Shown: positions 31,283-39,076, numbered from the stretch's first letter. The stretch is DNA of 64,000 nt from an uncultured Caldilineales bacterium (GCA_937907455.1 CALESQ010000111.1:37062-101061), one strand, 5' to 3'. Program-made: numbers and translations. The notes: generated from the letters alone by a model not told the origin.

Positions 31283-32182
31283 ATGACTACCGACAACGCC
31301 CCAGACTGGGCATTCCTGGCCCAAACGATAGCCAGTATTGACGTTTCGCTCAAGACCATTGCCGACTACGTGCAGCTCTTGCACATCGAGAAGACCGGCG
31401 AGAAAACCTGGGAAGTTCAGCGCTTCGTCGTCGGAGCAGACGGAGAGGACCAGCCGTGCGTGTGGCTCTACGCGACGCACCCCGGCATCGAGTTCGCCGT
31501 CACCCGCATCTACCACGAGCGCATTGCCGACCTGCCCCTGACCATACCCGCCAACGCCAAGGTCTGGGATGGCGAGGTAGCACCTAGCGCAGAGGCCGCC
31601 GCCAAGAAGGGCTACTTCTACGTGGCGCCGGCACCGTTCACTATTAGCCTTATGCCGACCGGCAAGAAGACCGACGCCGGCCAGGACATCCGCCGCTTCA
31701 GCCGGGTTCTCTCGGTAGGAGAGCCTTCCCGCAACCCGGCCGGCAAGGCACCGGCGCAGCCGGCCAGCAACCGGGCCGCCAAGGATGAAGAGGACGCGGC
31801 GCACGCCGCGTACCTGGCCGGCCAGCGCCCGCCGGCCCCTCCTGCCACCAGCGAGGAACCTTCGCCTTGGTCCGCTGAGGCCGAGTTCGAGCATCTCCCC
31901 TCTGCCGCGCAAGCCCCGGCCCAGGCCCACGCGCTGGCCCAGGCTGCTGCCAGTCGGCCCGCACCGACCCCCGCCGGCGAGTTGCCCTTCAAGGACCAAG
32001 GGACCGCTGTCAAGTGGGCGGTCGGTTTTGCCCACTACCAGAAAAAGGACGGTAGCCCTGACTTCCCGCACGCAGTAGGATCGCACGCAGATTTGTGCAA
32101 GCGACTGGGCTGCAACGACAAGGCCCTGGACCGCTGGGGCCAGGCGTGGCTGAAACACGTCCAGGAGCGCGCCGGTAACTAA
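31283..32182 (+). CDS. Hypothetical protein with Ala/Pro linker, 299 residues
   Basis: An N-terminal domain (residues 1-150) with TISLMPTGKKTDAGQDIRRF is joined by a long Ala/Pro-rich linker (about 155-235) to a C-terminal module, VKWAVGFAHYQKKDGSPDFP. The layout suggests a single-strand-DNA or recombination-associated protein, but I recognise no signature. Confidence 0.5.
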   Translation: MTTDNAPDWAFLAQTIASIDVSLKTIADYVQLLHIEKTGEKTWEVQRFVVGADGEDQPCVWLYATHPGIEFAVTRIYHERIADLPLTIPANAKVWDGEVAPSAEAAAKKGYFYVAPAPFTISLMPTGKKTDAGQDIRRFSRVLSVGEPSRNPAGKAPAQPASNRAAKDEEDAAHAAYLAGQRPPAPPATSEEPSPWSAEAEFEHLPSAAQAPAQAHALAQAAASRPAPTPAGELPFKDQGTAVKWAVGFAHYQKKDGSPDFPHAVGSHADLCKRLGCNDKALDRWGQAWLKHVQERAGN

Positions 32183-32317
32183 CACCCCACCGCTGCCCCG
32201 TTCGTGACGCCGTGCCGACACAGCACGTAGCAAACGGGCCGACCCGTAGCCGGAAACAAGCCCCGGCCTGTCGTAAGACAGCATCAAGCGGCTGGGCGGC
32301 GGTGAGAAGGAGATGAA

Positions 32318-32626
32318 ATGATGGATAGCATAACAAAAATGGTCGGCGTAATCGAGACAGCGCTGCTAAACATCGAGGAGATCACTCAGCCATCACCGAT
32401 TGATATGCTCTACGCTTTGCAGGATCGCCTCGAAGCTGCCCGCGCAGAAGTTGAGGAGGTTCATCGATACCTCGATGAGTGCTTCGTCAACGACCCCGAC
32501 GAGGGACGCGCCGTGCCGCTGATTGATCGAGTGGTGCTACTGGTGAGCCAGATCGCCAGGGACAACGGCGAAGCGGCGTCATTGGCTATGCCTGAAACTG
32601 GCATAGAAAAAACGGAGATGTCGTGA
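32318..32626 (+). CDS. Hypothetical helical protein, 102 residues
   Basis: An acidic coiled-coil-like protein (LEAARAEVEEVHRYLDECFV). AGAAGGAG precedes two adjacent ATGs (32318, 32321). The 135 bp upstream are non-coding and carry no clear promoter. Confidence 0.5.
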   Translation: MMDSITKMVGVIETALLNIEEITQPSPIDMLYALQDRLEAARAEVEEVHRYLDECFVNDPDEGRAVPLIDRVVLLVSQIARDNGEAASLAMPETGIEKTEMS

Positions 32627-32892
32627 TGATTGTTACGCTGGAAACAGACAATGGTCCCGTTACGATGGATGCCGTCTGCATCAGTCGCTGCGTGCAGCGC
32701 AACGGCAGAACCCCCGCTGGCCTACTGACAACCGTGATTGAGGTTTGGCGTGATGCAAGTGGTCAGGAATGGGAGTACACAGAGAACTTCATTCAACCGC
32801 CAATGCCGTTTGCGTTTTTGGCGCTGATCGAGAAATCTTCACGAGCGCAGGATGCGCAGCACGAAACGGCGATTGTCGAGGTGTTGCGGTGA
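32623..32892 (+). CDS. Hypothetical protein, 89 residues
   Basis: A beta-rich small protein (TTVIEVWRDASGQEWEYTEN). GTG start overlaps the upstream stop, and its own stop overlaps the next start. Confidence 0.5.
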   Translation: MMIVTLETDNGPVTMDAVCISRCVQRNGRTPAGLLTTVIEVWRDASGQEWEYTENFIQPPMPFAFLALIEKSSRAQDAQHETAIVEVLR

Positions 32893-33275
32893 CTACGAAA
32901 CCACGACTCGTACATTTCGCGTTGGCTGCCTTGGTACTGCTGTCCATGTGCGGCGCATCAATGGCCATCGGGTATATCGCTGACATTGGGCATGGTCGCA
33001 TCAGCCCTGGCGAAATCGAGCGCATCGTCGAGGAACTGGAGCCAGCGGCTGATGGTTCGCAAGTCGTTGTCCAGATTGCCACTGGAATTGGCATCAAACA
33101 GGATGCCCAGCCGGCTATGACTGTCACCAGTACGCGCACTACCGTGGAGCGGGCTGAACCTGTCAAAAACAACTGGCTGCTAGCGCTGGCTACGGCGCTG
33201 GCGTGTTTGATGGTGCTGGCCGGCGTGGCGGCGGCTAACAGTCTACCAGATTGGCCGTTTGGCGGCAGGAAGTAA
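32889..33275 (+). CDS. Two-span membrane protein
   Basis: The product is 128 residues with transmembrane helices at about 8-28 and 95-116 and an external loop of about 65 residues. GTG start. Encoded just before the FtsK-like gene, it could be its membrane partner. Confidence 0.55.
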   Translation: MTTKPRLVHFALAALVLLSMCGASMAIGYIADIGHGRISPGEIERIVEELEPAADGSQVVVQIATGIGIKQDAQPAMTVTSTRTTVERAEPVKNNWLLALATALACLMVLAGVAAANSLPDWPFGGRK

Positions 33276-33338
33276 CGCCATAACCAGCATCTGCTTCAAC
33301 ACCGCCGCACCTGACAGCTGGAGAGCAGGAAGATTTCG

Positions 33339-34964
33339 GTGAAACGACTGGCCCTCCCCTTGACAATAGTCGCCGCCGGTTTGGCCGCGGCTTTTGTCGT
33401 AGGAAGTCTCGAACTCGTTGACCGCATCGACAGAGCGGTTGACCGGCGCTTCGGCGACTGGCTCTACGTAGCCGTCGTCGTGGTGCTGTTTGTCGCGTTC
33501 GCCGTCGTCGTCCTGAGCATCGCCGCAGCCGTTGCCGGTCGCGCGCTGGCCTGGTCTCGCCAAATCTCCCCCAACCGGCACGGCCTGTTTGCAATCTTCT
33601 TCCACCGCGGCCAGCCGCTCAATTTCAACGAGCCGGGCGCGCAATCCCTGTCGGCCCTATCGGCCCACAAGCGCCCCACCGCGCCGCTGGCCCAGCGCGT
33701 CATCGAGGCCAACTACCGCCTGCAACGGCCGGCCAACCTGCCTGAGCTGGCGCCCCCGCCTGACGCCCCGCCAGAGATCGACTACGCCGCGTCGCTGCCG
33801 CGCGAGGTCTCACTCTACTCGGCCCCCCTGCCGCGCGAGTTGTCGCTGCCGGTCGGTGTGGACGCCGCCGGCCGTCAGGTGGCCATCCCGCTGCGCAACC
33901 TGGGCAACGTTCTGATCGGCGGCCGGCCCGGCGGCGGCAAGTCCGAGCTGCTGGCCGGTTTCGTCGCCGGCCTGGCCCGCCAGGACGCCACCGGCGTGCG
34001 CGTCCAGATCGCCGTGGCCGACATGAAGCTGGTCTCGTTCGGGAACATTCCGCCCGACCTGTCGCTGCTGCGCTGGCCGGTCGCGGTGGACATGGCGCCG
34101 GCGCAGGAGTTGATCGAGCAGGTGCTGGAGGAAGTGCGCCGGCGCTACGCCCTGCTCCAGCAAGCCGGCGTGCGCTCCCTGGACGGCTACATCCAGCGCA
34201 CCGGCGAGCCGCTGCCCCACCTAGTGACGATCATCGACGAGATTGCCGACCTGAGCGCGTCGCGCATCAGCCGGGCCTCGTTTGTGGAGGTCGCCAGCGA
34301 GATCGCCCGCAAGGGTCGCGCCGCCGGCGTCACCCTGGTCATGGCCACCCAGCGCCCCTCCTCCGACACGCTGCCGGCCGACCTGCGCAACCTGGAAGGC
34401 GTGGCCGTCGCGTTCGCCGTCGAGCGCCCAGAGGACAGCCGCCTGATCCTGGGCCGGCGCGGCGCGGAGATGCTGCCCGCCATCCCCGGCCGCTGCCTGG
34501 TGCGCATGGAGCGCGCCGTCGTCGCGCAAGCCTACCTGGCCGGCCTGGACGAAGCCGGCGGCCACTCCTCCTTCGACGCCTTCCTGGCCGGCCTGCCGCG
34601 CGCCGATGCGGTGCTGACGCCTGTACCGGCCCGTACCAGCATACCGATGCCCGCGCCGGCCCCGATACCGGCCCAAAACACGCCCAGCGCCGGTATACCG
34701 GCGTCTGTACCGCCGTTTCGTACCGATGAGCCAGAGGCTCCCTACACGCCGGAGCAGATCGCTCACATCGTCCGGTTGTATCGCGAGAGCGTCTCTGATC
34801 GTTACCCGAAAGGCAGCCTGAAGGCAGTTCAGCGGGCCATCTACCCCGACCAAGCGACTGGCGGCCACTGGTGGTATCGCATTCGCGATACAGTGCGCGA
34901 GGCGGGATATGACACCGCCCTGCCCACCACTCCCCGCCGGCACCGGCGCGTCGCGCGACAGTAG
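33339..34964 (+). CDS. FtsK/SpoIIIE-like DNA translocase
   Basis: The product is 541 residues. Two transmembrane helices (about 5-25 and 42-68) anchor it. The motor has Walker A GGRPGGGKSELL, Walker B TIIDEIADL and MATQRPSSDTLPADLRN. A Pro-rich linker leads to a C-terminal helix-turn-helix-like domain (KGSLKAVQRAIYPDQATGGH). Such proteins pump DNA through membranes or help plasmid conjugation and stability. GTG start at 33339. The last 81 bp are duplicated at 36774. Confidence 0.85.
   Translation: MKRLALPLTIVAAGLAAAFVVGSLELVDRIDRAVDRRFGDWLYVAVVVVLFVAFAVVVLSIAAAVAGRALAWSRQISPNRHGLFAIFFHRGQPLNFNEPGAQSLSALSAHKRPTAPLAQRVIEANYRLQRPANLPELAPPPDAPPEIDYAASLPREVSLYSAPLPRELSLPVGVDAAGRQVAIPLRNLGNVLIGGRPGGGKSELLAGFVAGLARQDATGVRVQIAVADMKLVSFGNIPPDLSLLRWPVAVDMAPAQELIEQVLEEVRRRYALLQQAGVRSLDGYIQRTGEPLPHLVTIIDEIADLSASRISRASFVEVASEIARKGRAAGVTLVMATQRPSSDTLPADLRNLEGVAVAFAVERPEDSRLILGRRGAEMLPAIPGRCLVRMERAVVAQAYLAGLDEAGGHSSFDAFLAGLPRADAVLTPVPARTSIPMPAPAPIPAQNTPSAGIPASVPPFRTDEPEAPYTPEQIAHIVRLYRESVSDRYPKGSLKAVQRAIYPDQATGGHWWYRIRDTVREAGYDTALPTTPRRHRRVARQ
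34882..34962. repeat. 81-bp direct repeat, copy 1 (end of the FtsK gene)
   Basis: Identical to 36774-36854. It encodes the last 27 residues of the FtsK-like protein here. The second copy lies outside any intact gene. Confidence 0.9.
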
Positions 34965-35026
34965 CCGCGCCGCCCTGGACAGCCCTCCTCGCCGCGCGCC
35001 AGGCCGTTGACCGTTGGCAGGAGGAG

Positions 35027-35362
35027 TTGCAGCGCATCTATCCAGTCGTGCAGCGCTGGGACGTGCTGTACTACCGCAAGCACCCCTGCCACATCCTGCG
35101 CGCCAGCCGGCGCGATCCGCTGGCCTTTGACTACACCGGCATGGACGAGTCCAAGGTCATCGCACAGGCTGCGCGTATCGAGGACTATGCCGTGCTGGGC
35201 GATTTCTGCATGGGCCAGGGGCTGGTCGGCTTGGCCGCCTGGGATGCCGGCAACCCCTTTGTTGGCACGGAACTCAACCCGCGCCGCCTGGCCGTGCTGT
35301 TGCAGAAGCTGGCAAAACGAGGCGCACCCGTTGGGCACGAATCGGTCGATGTTGATACTTGA
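35027..35362 (+). CDS. DNA methyltransferase-like protein, short form
   Basis: About 111 residues from a TTG start; the open frame extends upstream through the FtsK stop without an ATG, so the N-terminus is uncertain. LGDFCMGQGLVGLAAWDAGN and FVGTELNPRRLAVLLQKLAK match motif I and the ELNPRR segment of a class of adenine methylases, and FDYTGMDESKV precedes it. The catalytic SPPY region is absent, so it may be a fragment or a partner. Confidence 0.55.
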   Translation: MQRIYPVVQRWDVLYYRKHPCHILRASRRDPLAFDYTGMDESKVIAQAARIEDYAVLGDFCMGQGLVGLAAWDAGNPFVGTELNPRRLAVLLQKLAKRGAPVGHESVDVDT

Positions 35363-35387
35363 CAAGTTTTGATTATAGGTGTATAAT
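35359..35387 (+). promoter_or_regulatory. Early-family promoter with shared leader
   Basis: TTGACA (35359-35364), 17 bp including GATTATAGGTG, TATAAT (35382-35387). The promoter and about 45 bases of the leader that follow are nearly identical to 36956-37040. Confidence 0.85.
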
Positions 35388-35448
35388 ACTCTTGACGGTA
35401 GAGATTAAACACCCACCGGGCCACGGCCCACAGCACAAGGAGAACATC

Positions 35449-35700
35449 ATGGAAGCGCACTCGATCAAGGCAATAGCGGAATATCTAGTTACTACGCAGT
35501 CTTCGGTTGAGGAAGCCATGCACGACTTTTGGAGTATTGACTTTTTGAATGACGTGAAGTTGGTATTTGGCCGGCACGCCGGTCAATACCTGAGCACGGT
35601 GCCGGGAAGATACCAAACGTGGATAGCCGACGAGGTTGCAAAATGGCTCTCTACGCACTCTGTGCATGGAGTGTCAATGAAGGTCAAGATCAACGTCTAG
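35449..35700 (+). CDS. Cassette gene: hypothetical protein, 83 residues
   Basis: Begins MEAHSIKAIAEYLVTTQSSV, helical, AT-richer than average. AAGGAG before the ATG. Unknown function; first gene behind the promoter at 35359. Confidence 0.55.
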   Translation: MEAHSIKAIAEYLVTTQSSVEEAMHDFWSIDFLNDVKLVFGRHAGQYLSTVPGRYQTWIADEVAKWLSTHSVHGVSMKVKINV

Positions 35701-35758
35701 CACCCCACCCACCGGGCCGGGACTGACACCGGCCCACAGCAACAAGGAGCACAAGATC

Positions 35759-36064
35759 ATGTTCAAGAAGTTGTCGATGCGGCGTGAGCGAGAGTTCGCG
35801 GCGAACAAGGACACGTTCGCGACGCCTTCTAACCAGTACGCGGAATGCCGCGGGGTAGTCCCGTGGCAAGTTGACATCTTTGTAAAGTTGGCCGTGCGGC
35901 TGCGCGGCCACAAAAAGATTGCCGTTTTTCTTCTAGAAATGGCTTGGTTGTCCGCGTGGGTCATCGGCCCGCCAGAGGATACGAAGGAGTGGCGCTCGCG
36001 CCACCCGATGACCATCCCCCGTCCGCTGGCCTGGGTCGTTTTCCGTGTAGGCAAAGGGACGTAG
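35759..36064 (+). CDS. Cassette gene: hypothetical protein, 101 residues
   Basis: A basic protein with KLAVRLRGHKKIAVFLLEMA and a Trp-rich end. It is preceded by a cassette leader with CAACAAGGAG. No recognised domain. Confidence 0.55.
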   Translation: MFKKLSMRREREFAANKDTFATPSNQYAECRGVVPWQVDIFVKLAVRLRGHKKIAVFLLEMAWLSAWVIGPPEDTKEWRSRHPMTIPRPLAWVVFRVGKGT

Positions 36065-36082
36065 CCGGTTCGCAACAGCTAA

Positions 36083-36202
36083 CCCCCCACCCACCGGGCC
36101 GGCTCTGCGCAAGCATCTGACTGGTCTGAGCGCCGAGCCAAGGCATTGGCTCGGCGCCGAAGCGACTGGGCGCAGCCCGATTGGGTGTTAGGCCCTGAAG
36201 GG
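36083..36202 (+). ncRNA. Structured leader RNA candidate
   Basis: A closing stem CTGCGC (36105-36110)/GCGCAG (36170-36175) encloses a perfect 12-bp hairpin GCGCCGAGCCAA/TTGGCTCGGCGC (36130-36157, loop GGCA). A smaller hairpin GCCCT-GA-AGGGC lies at 36191-36202. The gene at 36231 starts 29 bases later. It could be a riboswitch-like leader or an RNA of its own. Confidence 0.5.
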
Positions 36203-36230
36203 CAGAAGCGTTACTAGAAGGAGATGAACC

Positions 36231-36725
36231 ATGAAGGCAATTATTATCGGCAGACACGCCGGAGAAGTTCCCGGCATTGAAGTTTTCGAGACCCGCGCCG
36301 TGACCTTCCCCGCCACGGCAACGGAGTGCCGTCCTGTCATTGAAAATCTGATCGCAGAGGCAAAAGCGCAGGGCGCTGCTGTCCTGTTCCAGAACACGCC
36401 CGGCCAAGTAGCCGTGGCGCTGGCGCAGATCGCCGTCAATCATGCATCACATTATCATGCGCTCTCTATGGAACCGCCGCCGATGGGTGTTGGCGTCGTC
36501 ATCTCCGTCCCCGGCCCGCGACCGGGAAAGGTGTCGGCCATTTTCACGCTAGACGATCCCATGACGCTGGATCAGGCCAGCGCGCACATGATTGCAACTG
36601 CACAGGGCATTGCGCGGTTCGCTAACCCCCGCGCCGTAGTTGTCTCCGAAGAGCCGGGCACCGTTACTGTCTCCGTGGATGGCCCGCCGATGCCATTCGA
36701 GTTCAGCCACATCGAGTGGCTGTAG
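36231..36725 (+). CDS. Cassette gene: hypothetical protein, 164 residues
   Basis: An alpha/beta protein that opens MKAIIIGRHAGEVPGIEVFE and has AKAQGAAVLFQNTPGQVAVA, a layout that resembles small nucleotide-binding Rossmann-type folds. AGAAGGAG before the ATG. No family recognised. Confidence 0.55.
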   Translation: MKAIIIGRHAGEVPGIEVFETRAVTFPATATECRPVIENLIAEAKAQGAAVLFQNTPGQVAVALAQIAVNHASHYHALSMEPPPMGVGVVISVPGPRPGKVSAIFTLDDPMTLDQASAHMIATAQGIARFANPRAVVVSEEPGTVTVSVDGPPMPFEFSHIEWL

Positions 36726-36773
36726 CCCACCATCCACCGAGCCGGGACTGCCACCGGCCAGATCGTCACCCGC

Positions 36774-36854
36774 TTCGCGATACAGTGCGCGAGGCGGGAT
36801 ATGACACCGCCCTGCCCACCACTCCCCGCCGGCACCGGCGCGTCGCGCGACAGT
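36774..36854. repeat. 81-bp direct repeat, copy 2 (orphan FtsK tail)
   Basis: Identical to 34882-34962. It is followed by a shortened version of the region that follows copy 1 and by a second copy of the promoter and leader. This points to a tandem duplication with an internal deletion. Confidence 0.9.
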
Positions 36855-36867
36855 GAAGGAAACAACC

Positions 36868-36969
36868 ATGCAAAAACAACTCGCTAACTTCCTGGTGGCC
36901 GGCGCCGCTGCGCTACCGGGAAAACGAGGCGGCGTGAATCGGTCAGTATTGATACTTGACAAGATTTGA
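36868..36969 (+). CDS. Possible 33-residue peptide
   Basis: MQKQLANFLVAGAAALPGKR and 13 more residues, with GAAGGA before the ATG. It runs into the promoter at 36956. It may be a remnant of the methylase-like gene after deletion (VLILDK recalls the sequence ahead of the first promoter). Confidence 0.35.
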   Translation: MQKQLANFLVAGAAALPGKRGGVNRSVLILDKI

Positions 36970-36984
36970 TTTTGGGTGTATAAT
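36956..36984 (+). promoter_or_regulatory. Early-family promoter, duplicated copy
   Basis: TTGACA (36956-36961), 17 bp with TTTTGGGTG, TATAAT (36979-36984). Sister of the promoter at 35359, including the leader. Confidence 0.85.
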
Positions 36985-37047
36985 ACTCTTGAAGGTAGAG
37001 ATTAAACACCCACCGGGCCACGGCCCACAGCACAAGGAGAAACGACC

Positions 37048-37272
37048 ATGGACTTTTGGAACGACGACAACGACACCACAGCCTGCGATATCTGCGGGGC
37101 CGACACCGGCGACAACATCGGCCAAGGTAGCTACAACGAAGTCACCCAGATGCACAGCTTCTACCTCTGCCCCACCTGCGCCGCAGCCGAAGCGAAGCGC
37201 CAGACCGAGGAAGACGCCGAGAACCAGCGCCGCATTGCAAACTCCATCGCAATGCACATGACGATGGACTGA
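37048..37272 (+). CDS. Cassette gene: zinc-finger protein, 74 residues
   Basis: TACDICGADTG and FYLCPTCAAAEA form a four-cysteine zinc site; the C-terminus is a charged helix. AAGGAG before the ATG. Probably nucleic-acid or protein binding. Confidence 0.6.
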   Translation: MDFWNDDNDTTACDICGADTGDNIGQGSYNEVTQMHSFYLCPTCAAAEAKRQTEEDAENQRRIANSIAMHMTMD

Positions 37273-37340
37273 CACCACCGACACCCCACCCACGCACCGG
37301 GCCGGGACTGACACCGGCTCGCAGCAACAAGGAGAGGACC

Positions 37341-37622
37341 ATGGACAAGTCGCATTTCCGTATTATGAACACCGTGTTTTACGGTGAAAACTACATCAAC
37401 CTGGACAAGGAGGCAAGGCCCATGTCTAAATTTGAGGTCGAGGTAAACGGGAAAGTTCACCGCTTCATGTTCGCCCCCTCCACCGACGATCCGGCGGAGG
37501 GGGCAACCTTGGTTGGTGTACGATACGCAGGAAGCGTGGACGTGCACCAGCTCTCGCCATCGAAGCACGCAGAGCCTGCGGCGTGGGATGCCGCCGCAGC
37601 GCATTACGGGCTGAAGAGATAG
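37341..37622 (+). CDS. Cassette gene: hypothetical protein, 93 residues
   Basis: Two starts look usable: ATG at 37341 (GGAGAGG upstream) and ATG at 37422 (AAGGAGGCAAGG upstream), which would give 93- or 66-residue forms. The core begins SKFEVEVNGKVHRFMFAPST. Unknown function. Confidence 0.55.
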   Translation: MDKSHFRIMNTVFYGENYINLDKEARPMSKFEVEVNGKVHRFMFAPSTDDPAEGATLVGVRYAGSVDVHQLSPSKHAEPAAWDAAAAHYGLKR

Positions 37623-37876
37623 CCACCGGGCCGGGACTGCCACCGGCCAGATCGTCACCCGCAAGAGCCAGCCGCTACGCCGTGGGCCTGGTCCACAAGC
37701 AGACCGGCAAGCTGGTCAACGTCAAGTTCACCGCTGGCGCTCCAACGCCCGACTGGCGCGGCGTAGCCACCACGGTGCGCAAAGGCTACGGCATCAGCCA
37801 GAATGACGCCGACCGCTGGACCGCCGAGGCGCTGGCCGAGCGGGAGAAGTGGAACGTCGAGGTGGTCAAGCTGTAG
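37583..37876 (+). CDS. Hypothetical protein, up to 97 residues
   Basis: The plausible protein begins near RYAVGLVHKQTGKLVNVKFT (about residue 31) and ends AEREKWNVEVVKL. The listed ATG overlaps the preceding gene and a cassette leader, so the real start may be a GTG at 37682. Confidence 0.45.
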   Translation: MGCRRSALRAEEIATGPGLPPARSSPARASRYAVGLVHKQTGKLVNVKFTAGAPTPDWRGVATTVRKGYGISQNDADRWTAEALAEREKWNVEVVKL

Positions 37877-37883
37877 GAGTATG

Positions 37884-37920
37884 GCCCGCCAAATCCGCAA
37901 ATTTTGCGGATTTGGCGGGC
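37884..37920. repeat. Dispersed palindrome, copy 4, extended to 37 bp
   Basis: The 23-bp core is flanked by GCCCGCC and GGCGGGC, making a 37-bp odd-length palindrome. It lies between a stop codon and the next Shine-Dalgarno. Confidence 0.9.
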
Positions 37921-37934
37921 AAGGAGATGACGCC

Positions 37935-38222
37935 ATGTATCGCATCTACATCAAAGCAAACGACGCACCCACTGACCGCAAGCACCTGGTGGTGAAAGAT
38001 TACCACTACCAGTACAGCGCCAACACGGTCAAATACGCGTGGCACTTGGCCGACATACTGGTCGATAACTTCAACGTCCGCAGCATCAAGAGCGGCAGCG
38101 CCGACCGGGCCAGCCTGATGCCCAGAGCGCGGCGAGACGTGGCGCTATCCAAGCTCGTCCCGGCGTCTCCGCACCTGATCGGCCACGCAGGAGACCGAAC
38201 AATCGTCGTGGAGAGGATTTGA
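37935..38222 (+). CDS. Hypothetical protein, 95 residues
   Basis: Begins MYRIYIKANDAPTDRKHLVV. AAGGAG before the ATG; end overlaps the next start. Lower GC than neighbours. No recognised family. Confidence 0.55.
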   Translation: MYRIYIKANDAPTDRKHLVVKDYHYQYSANTVKYAWHLADILVDNFNVRSIKSGSADRASLMPRARRDVALSKLVPASPHLIGHAGDRTIVVERI

Positions 38223-38461
38223 TGAGCACAAAAGACAAGATCGCAGCAATCCTTCGTACAGCCGCCGCCGAACTCGAAGCCCTGGCGCCAGAAGGCGCAG
38301 GCGAGAGCATGGCGCTGATGGACGAAATCGGCTATGACTACCAGAGCGTTCTGGACGAGGACGAGAATTTTCAAAACAGCCAACTGCAACGGCTAGGCCG
38401 CAATCGCTTCAATTGGTTGGTCAACGCGGCCTTGAGCGAGCTTGACAATTTTAGGCCATGA
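38222..38461 (+). CDS. Hypothetical acidic protein, 79 residues
   Basis: Helical and acidic (ILRTAAAELEALAPEG, VLDEDENFQNSQ), of the size of DNA mimics, but nothing more supports that. Coupled to both neighbours. Confidence 0.5.
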   Translation: MSTKDKIAAILRTAAAELEALAPEGAGESMALMDEIGYDYQSVLDEDENFQNSQLQRLGRNRFNWLVNAALSELDNFRP

Positions 38462-38652
38462 AACGTACCTGCAACGGATGCAAGGCATTGATCCAGGGAG
38501 AAAACCCGCCGACTTGTCTTCTGGGCTACGCTCAAGTCTACAGCTACCCAAGTCACGAGGAGCACTACGTCCGGCCAGCCGGCCCGGAAAACTGCCCTAA
38601 ACCTACCACCTACTCCGATTTGCTATTCTGGCAAAGACAGCCAGGTCACTGA
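38458..38652 (+). CDS. Cysteine-rich protein, 64 residues
   Basis: CNGCKALIQGENPPTC and a later ENCPKP suggest metal or disulfide binding. Similar small phage proteins exist, but I cannot name the function. Confidence 0.5.
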   Translation: MKRTCNGCKALIQGENPPTCLLGYAQVYSYPSHEEHYVRPAGPENCPKPTTYSDLLFWQRQPGH

Positions 38653-38870
38653 ACCCCAGGAAGCCCGCCACGAGTAAGCGAACATACAGCTATCGCTGGT
38701 GCTATGTCTGTGGGTGTGATGTCAGCGCGGCGGGTGCTGCGTGGGCTGCGCACTGCAAGATGCACGTCAAAGAAGGCAAGATGGTTGCGCTCCCGTACTA
38801 TCACCGCACGCGATATGAACCAGCGCCAGGAGTGCCCATCATACCACCGCAAAAACGTCAACCAGCCTAG
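38649..38870 (+). CDS. Zinc-finger protein with uncertain start
   Basis: The frame reads TYSYRWCYVCGCDVSAAGAA then HCKMHVKEGKMVALPYYHRT, a convincing C2H2-type finger. There is no ATG or GTG at the 5' end; a CTG at 38649 overlaps the previous stop. It could be read by coupling or be a fragment. Confidence 0.5.
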   Translation: MNPRKPATSKRTYSYRWCYVCGCDVSAAGAAWAAHCKMHVKEGKMVALPYYHRTRYEPAPGVPIIPPQKRQPA

Positions 38871-38921
38871 CCCTTTCCTCACCGGGCGCGGCGGTGTCCC
38901 GGCCCCTGACGACCGCCGATC

Positions 38922-38944
38922 AAATCCGCAAATTTTGCGACTTT
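38922..38944. repeat. Dispersed palindrome, copy 5 (one arm decayed)
   Basis: The left arm is intact and the right arm reads TTTGCGACTTT. It is followed by AAGGAGG and an ATG that is directly followed by TAA (38965-38970), so the gene that once began here is gone. Confidence 0.75.
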
Positions 38945-38990
38945 ACCAACCAAGGAGGCCCGCCATGTAACGCCCACCGTTCCACCGCAC

Positions 38991-39023
38991 AAAAGCCCCG
39001 GCTTGTGTCGAGCCGGGGCTTTT
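38991..39023. terminator. Bidirectional terminator between early and late regions
   Basis: Perfect 13-bp arms (AAAAGCCCCGGCT and its complement) around a 7-base loop. The A-run on one side and T-run on the other make it work for both strands. It separates the plus-strand early genes from the minus-strand late genes. Confidence 0.9.
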
Positions 39024-39076
39024 GCTTGGAGTGGGATCACGCTCCCTTCTGGCCTCGCTTACGCCTGGCCAAGCGC

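Larger units (their letters stand above)
35398..37670 (+). repeat. Repeated cassette leaders (hairpin plus Shine-Dalgarno)
   Basis: Similar units of about 45 bases recur between the small genes: CACCCACCGGGCC... then a GGGACTGACACCGGC variant, then CAGCAACAAGGAG. They lie at about 35410-35444, 35701-35757, 36086-36104, 36726-36765, 37005-37040, 37280-37338 and 37623-37665. Several end in the ribosome site of the next gene and contain a short CCGG/GGCC stem. They are like the start-associated sequences of some actinobacteriophages. Confidence 0.7.

Noticed and set aside
30584..32287. A 567-residue minus-strand open frame
   Set aside because: It lies opposite several coupled plus-strand genes with good ribosome sites; its protein has no domain and is a GC-skew artefact.
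38704..38970. An 88-residue plus-strand open frame
   Set aside because: A different frame in the same place gives a clear zinc finger (38649-38870), while this one is basic low-complexity sequence reading through the palindrome.
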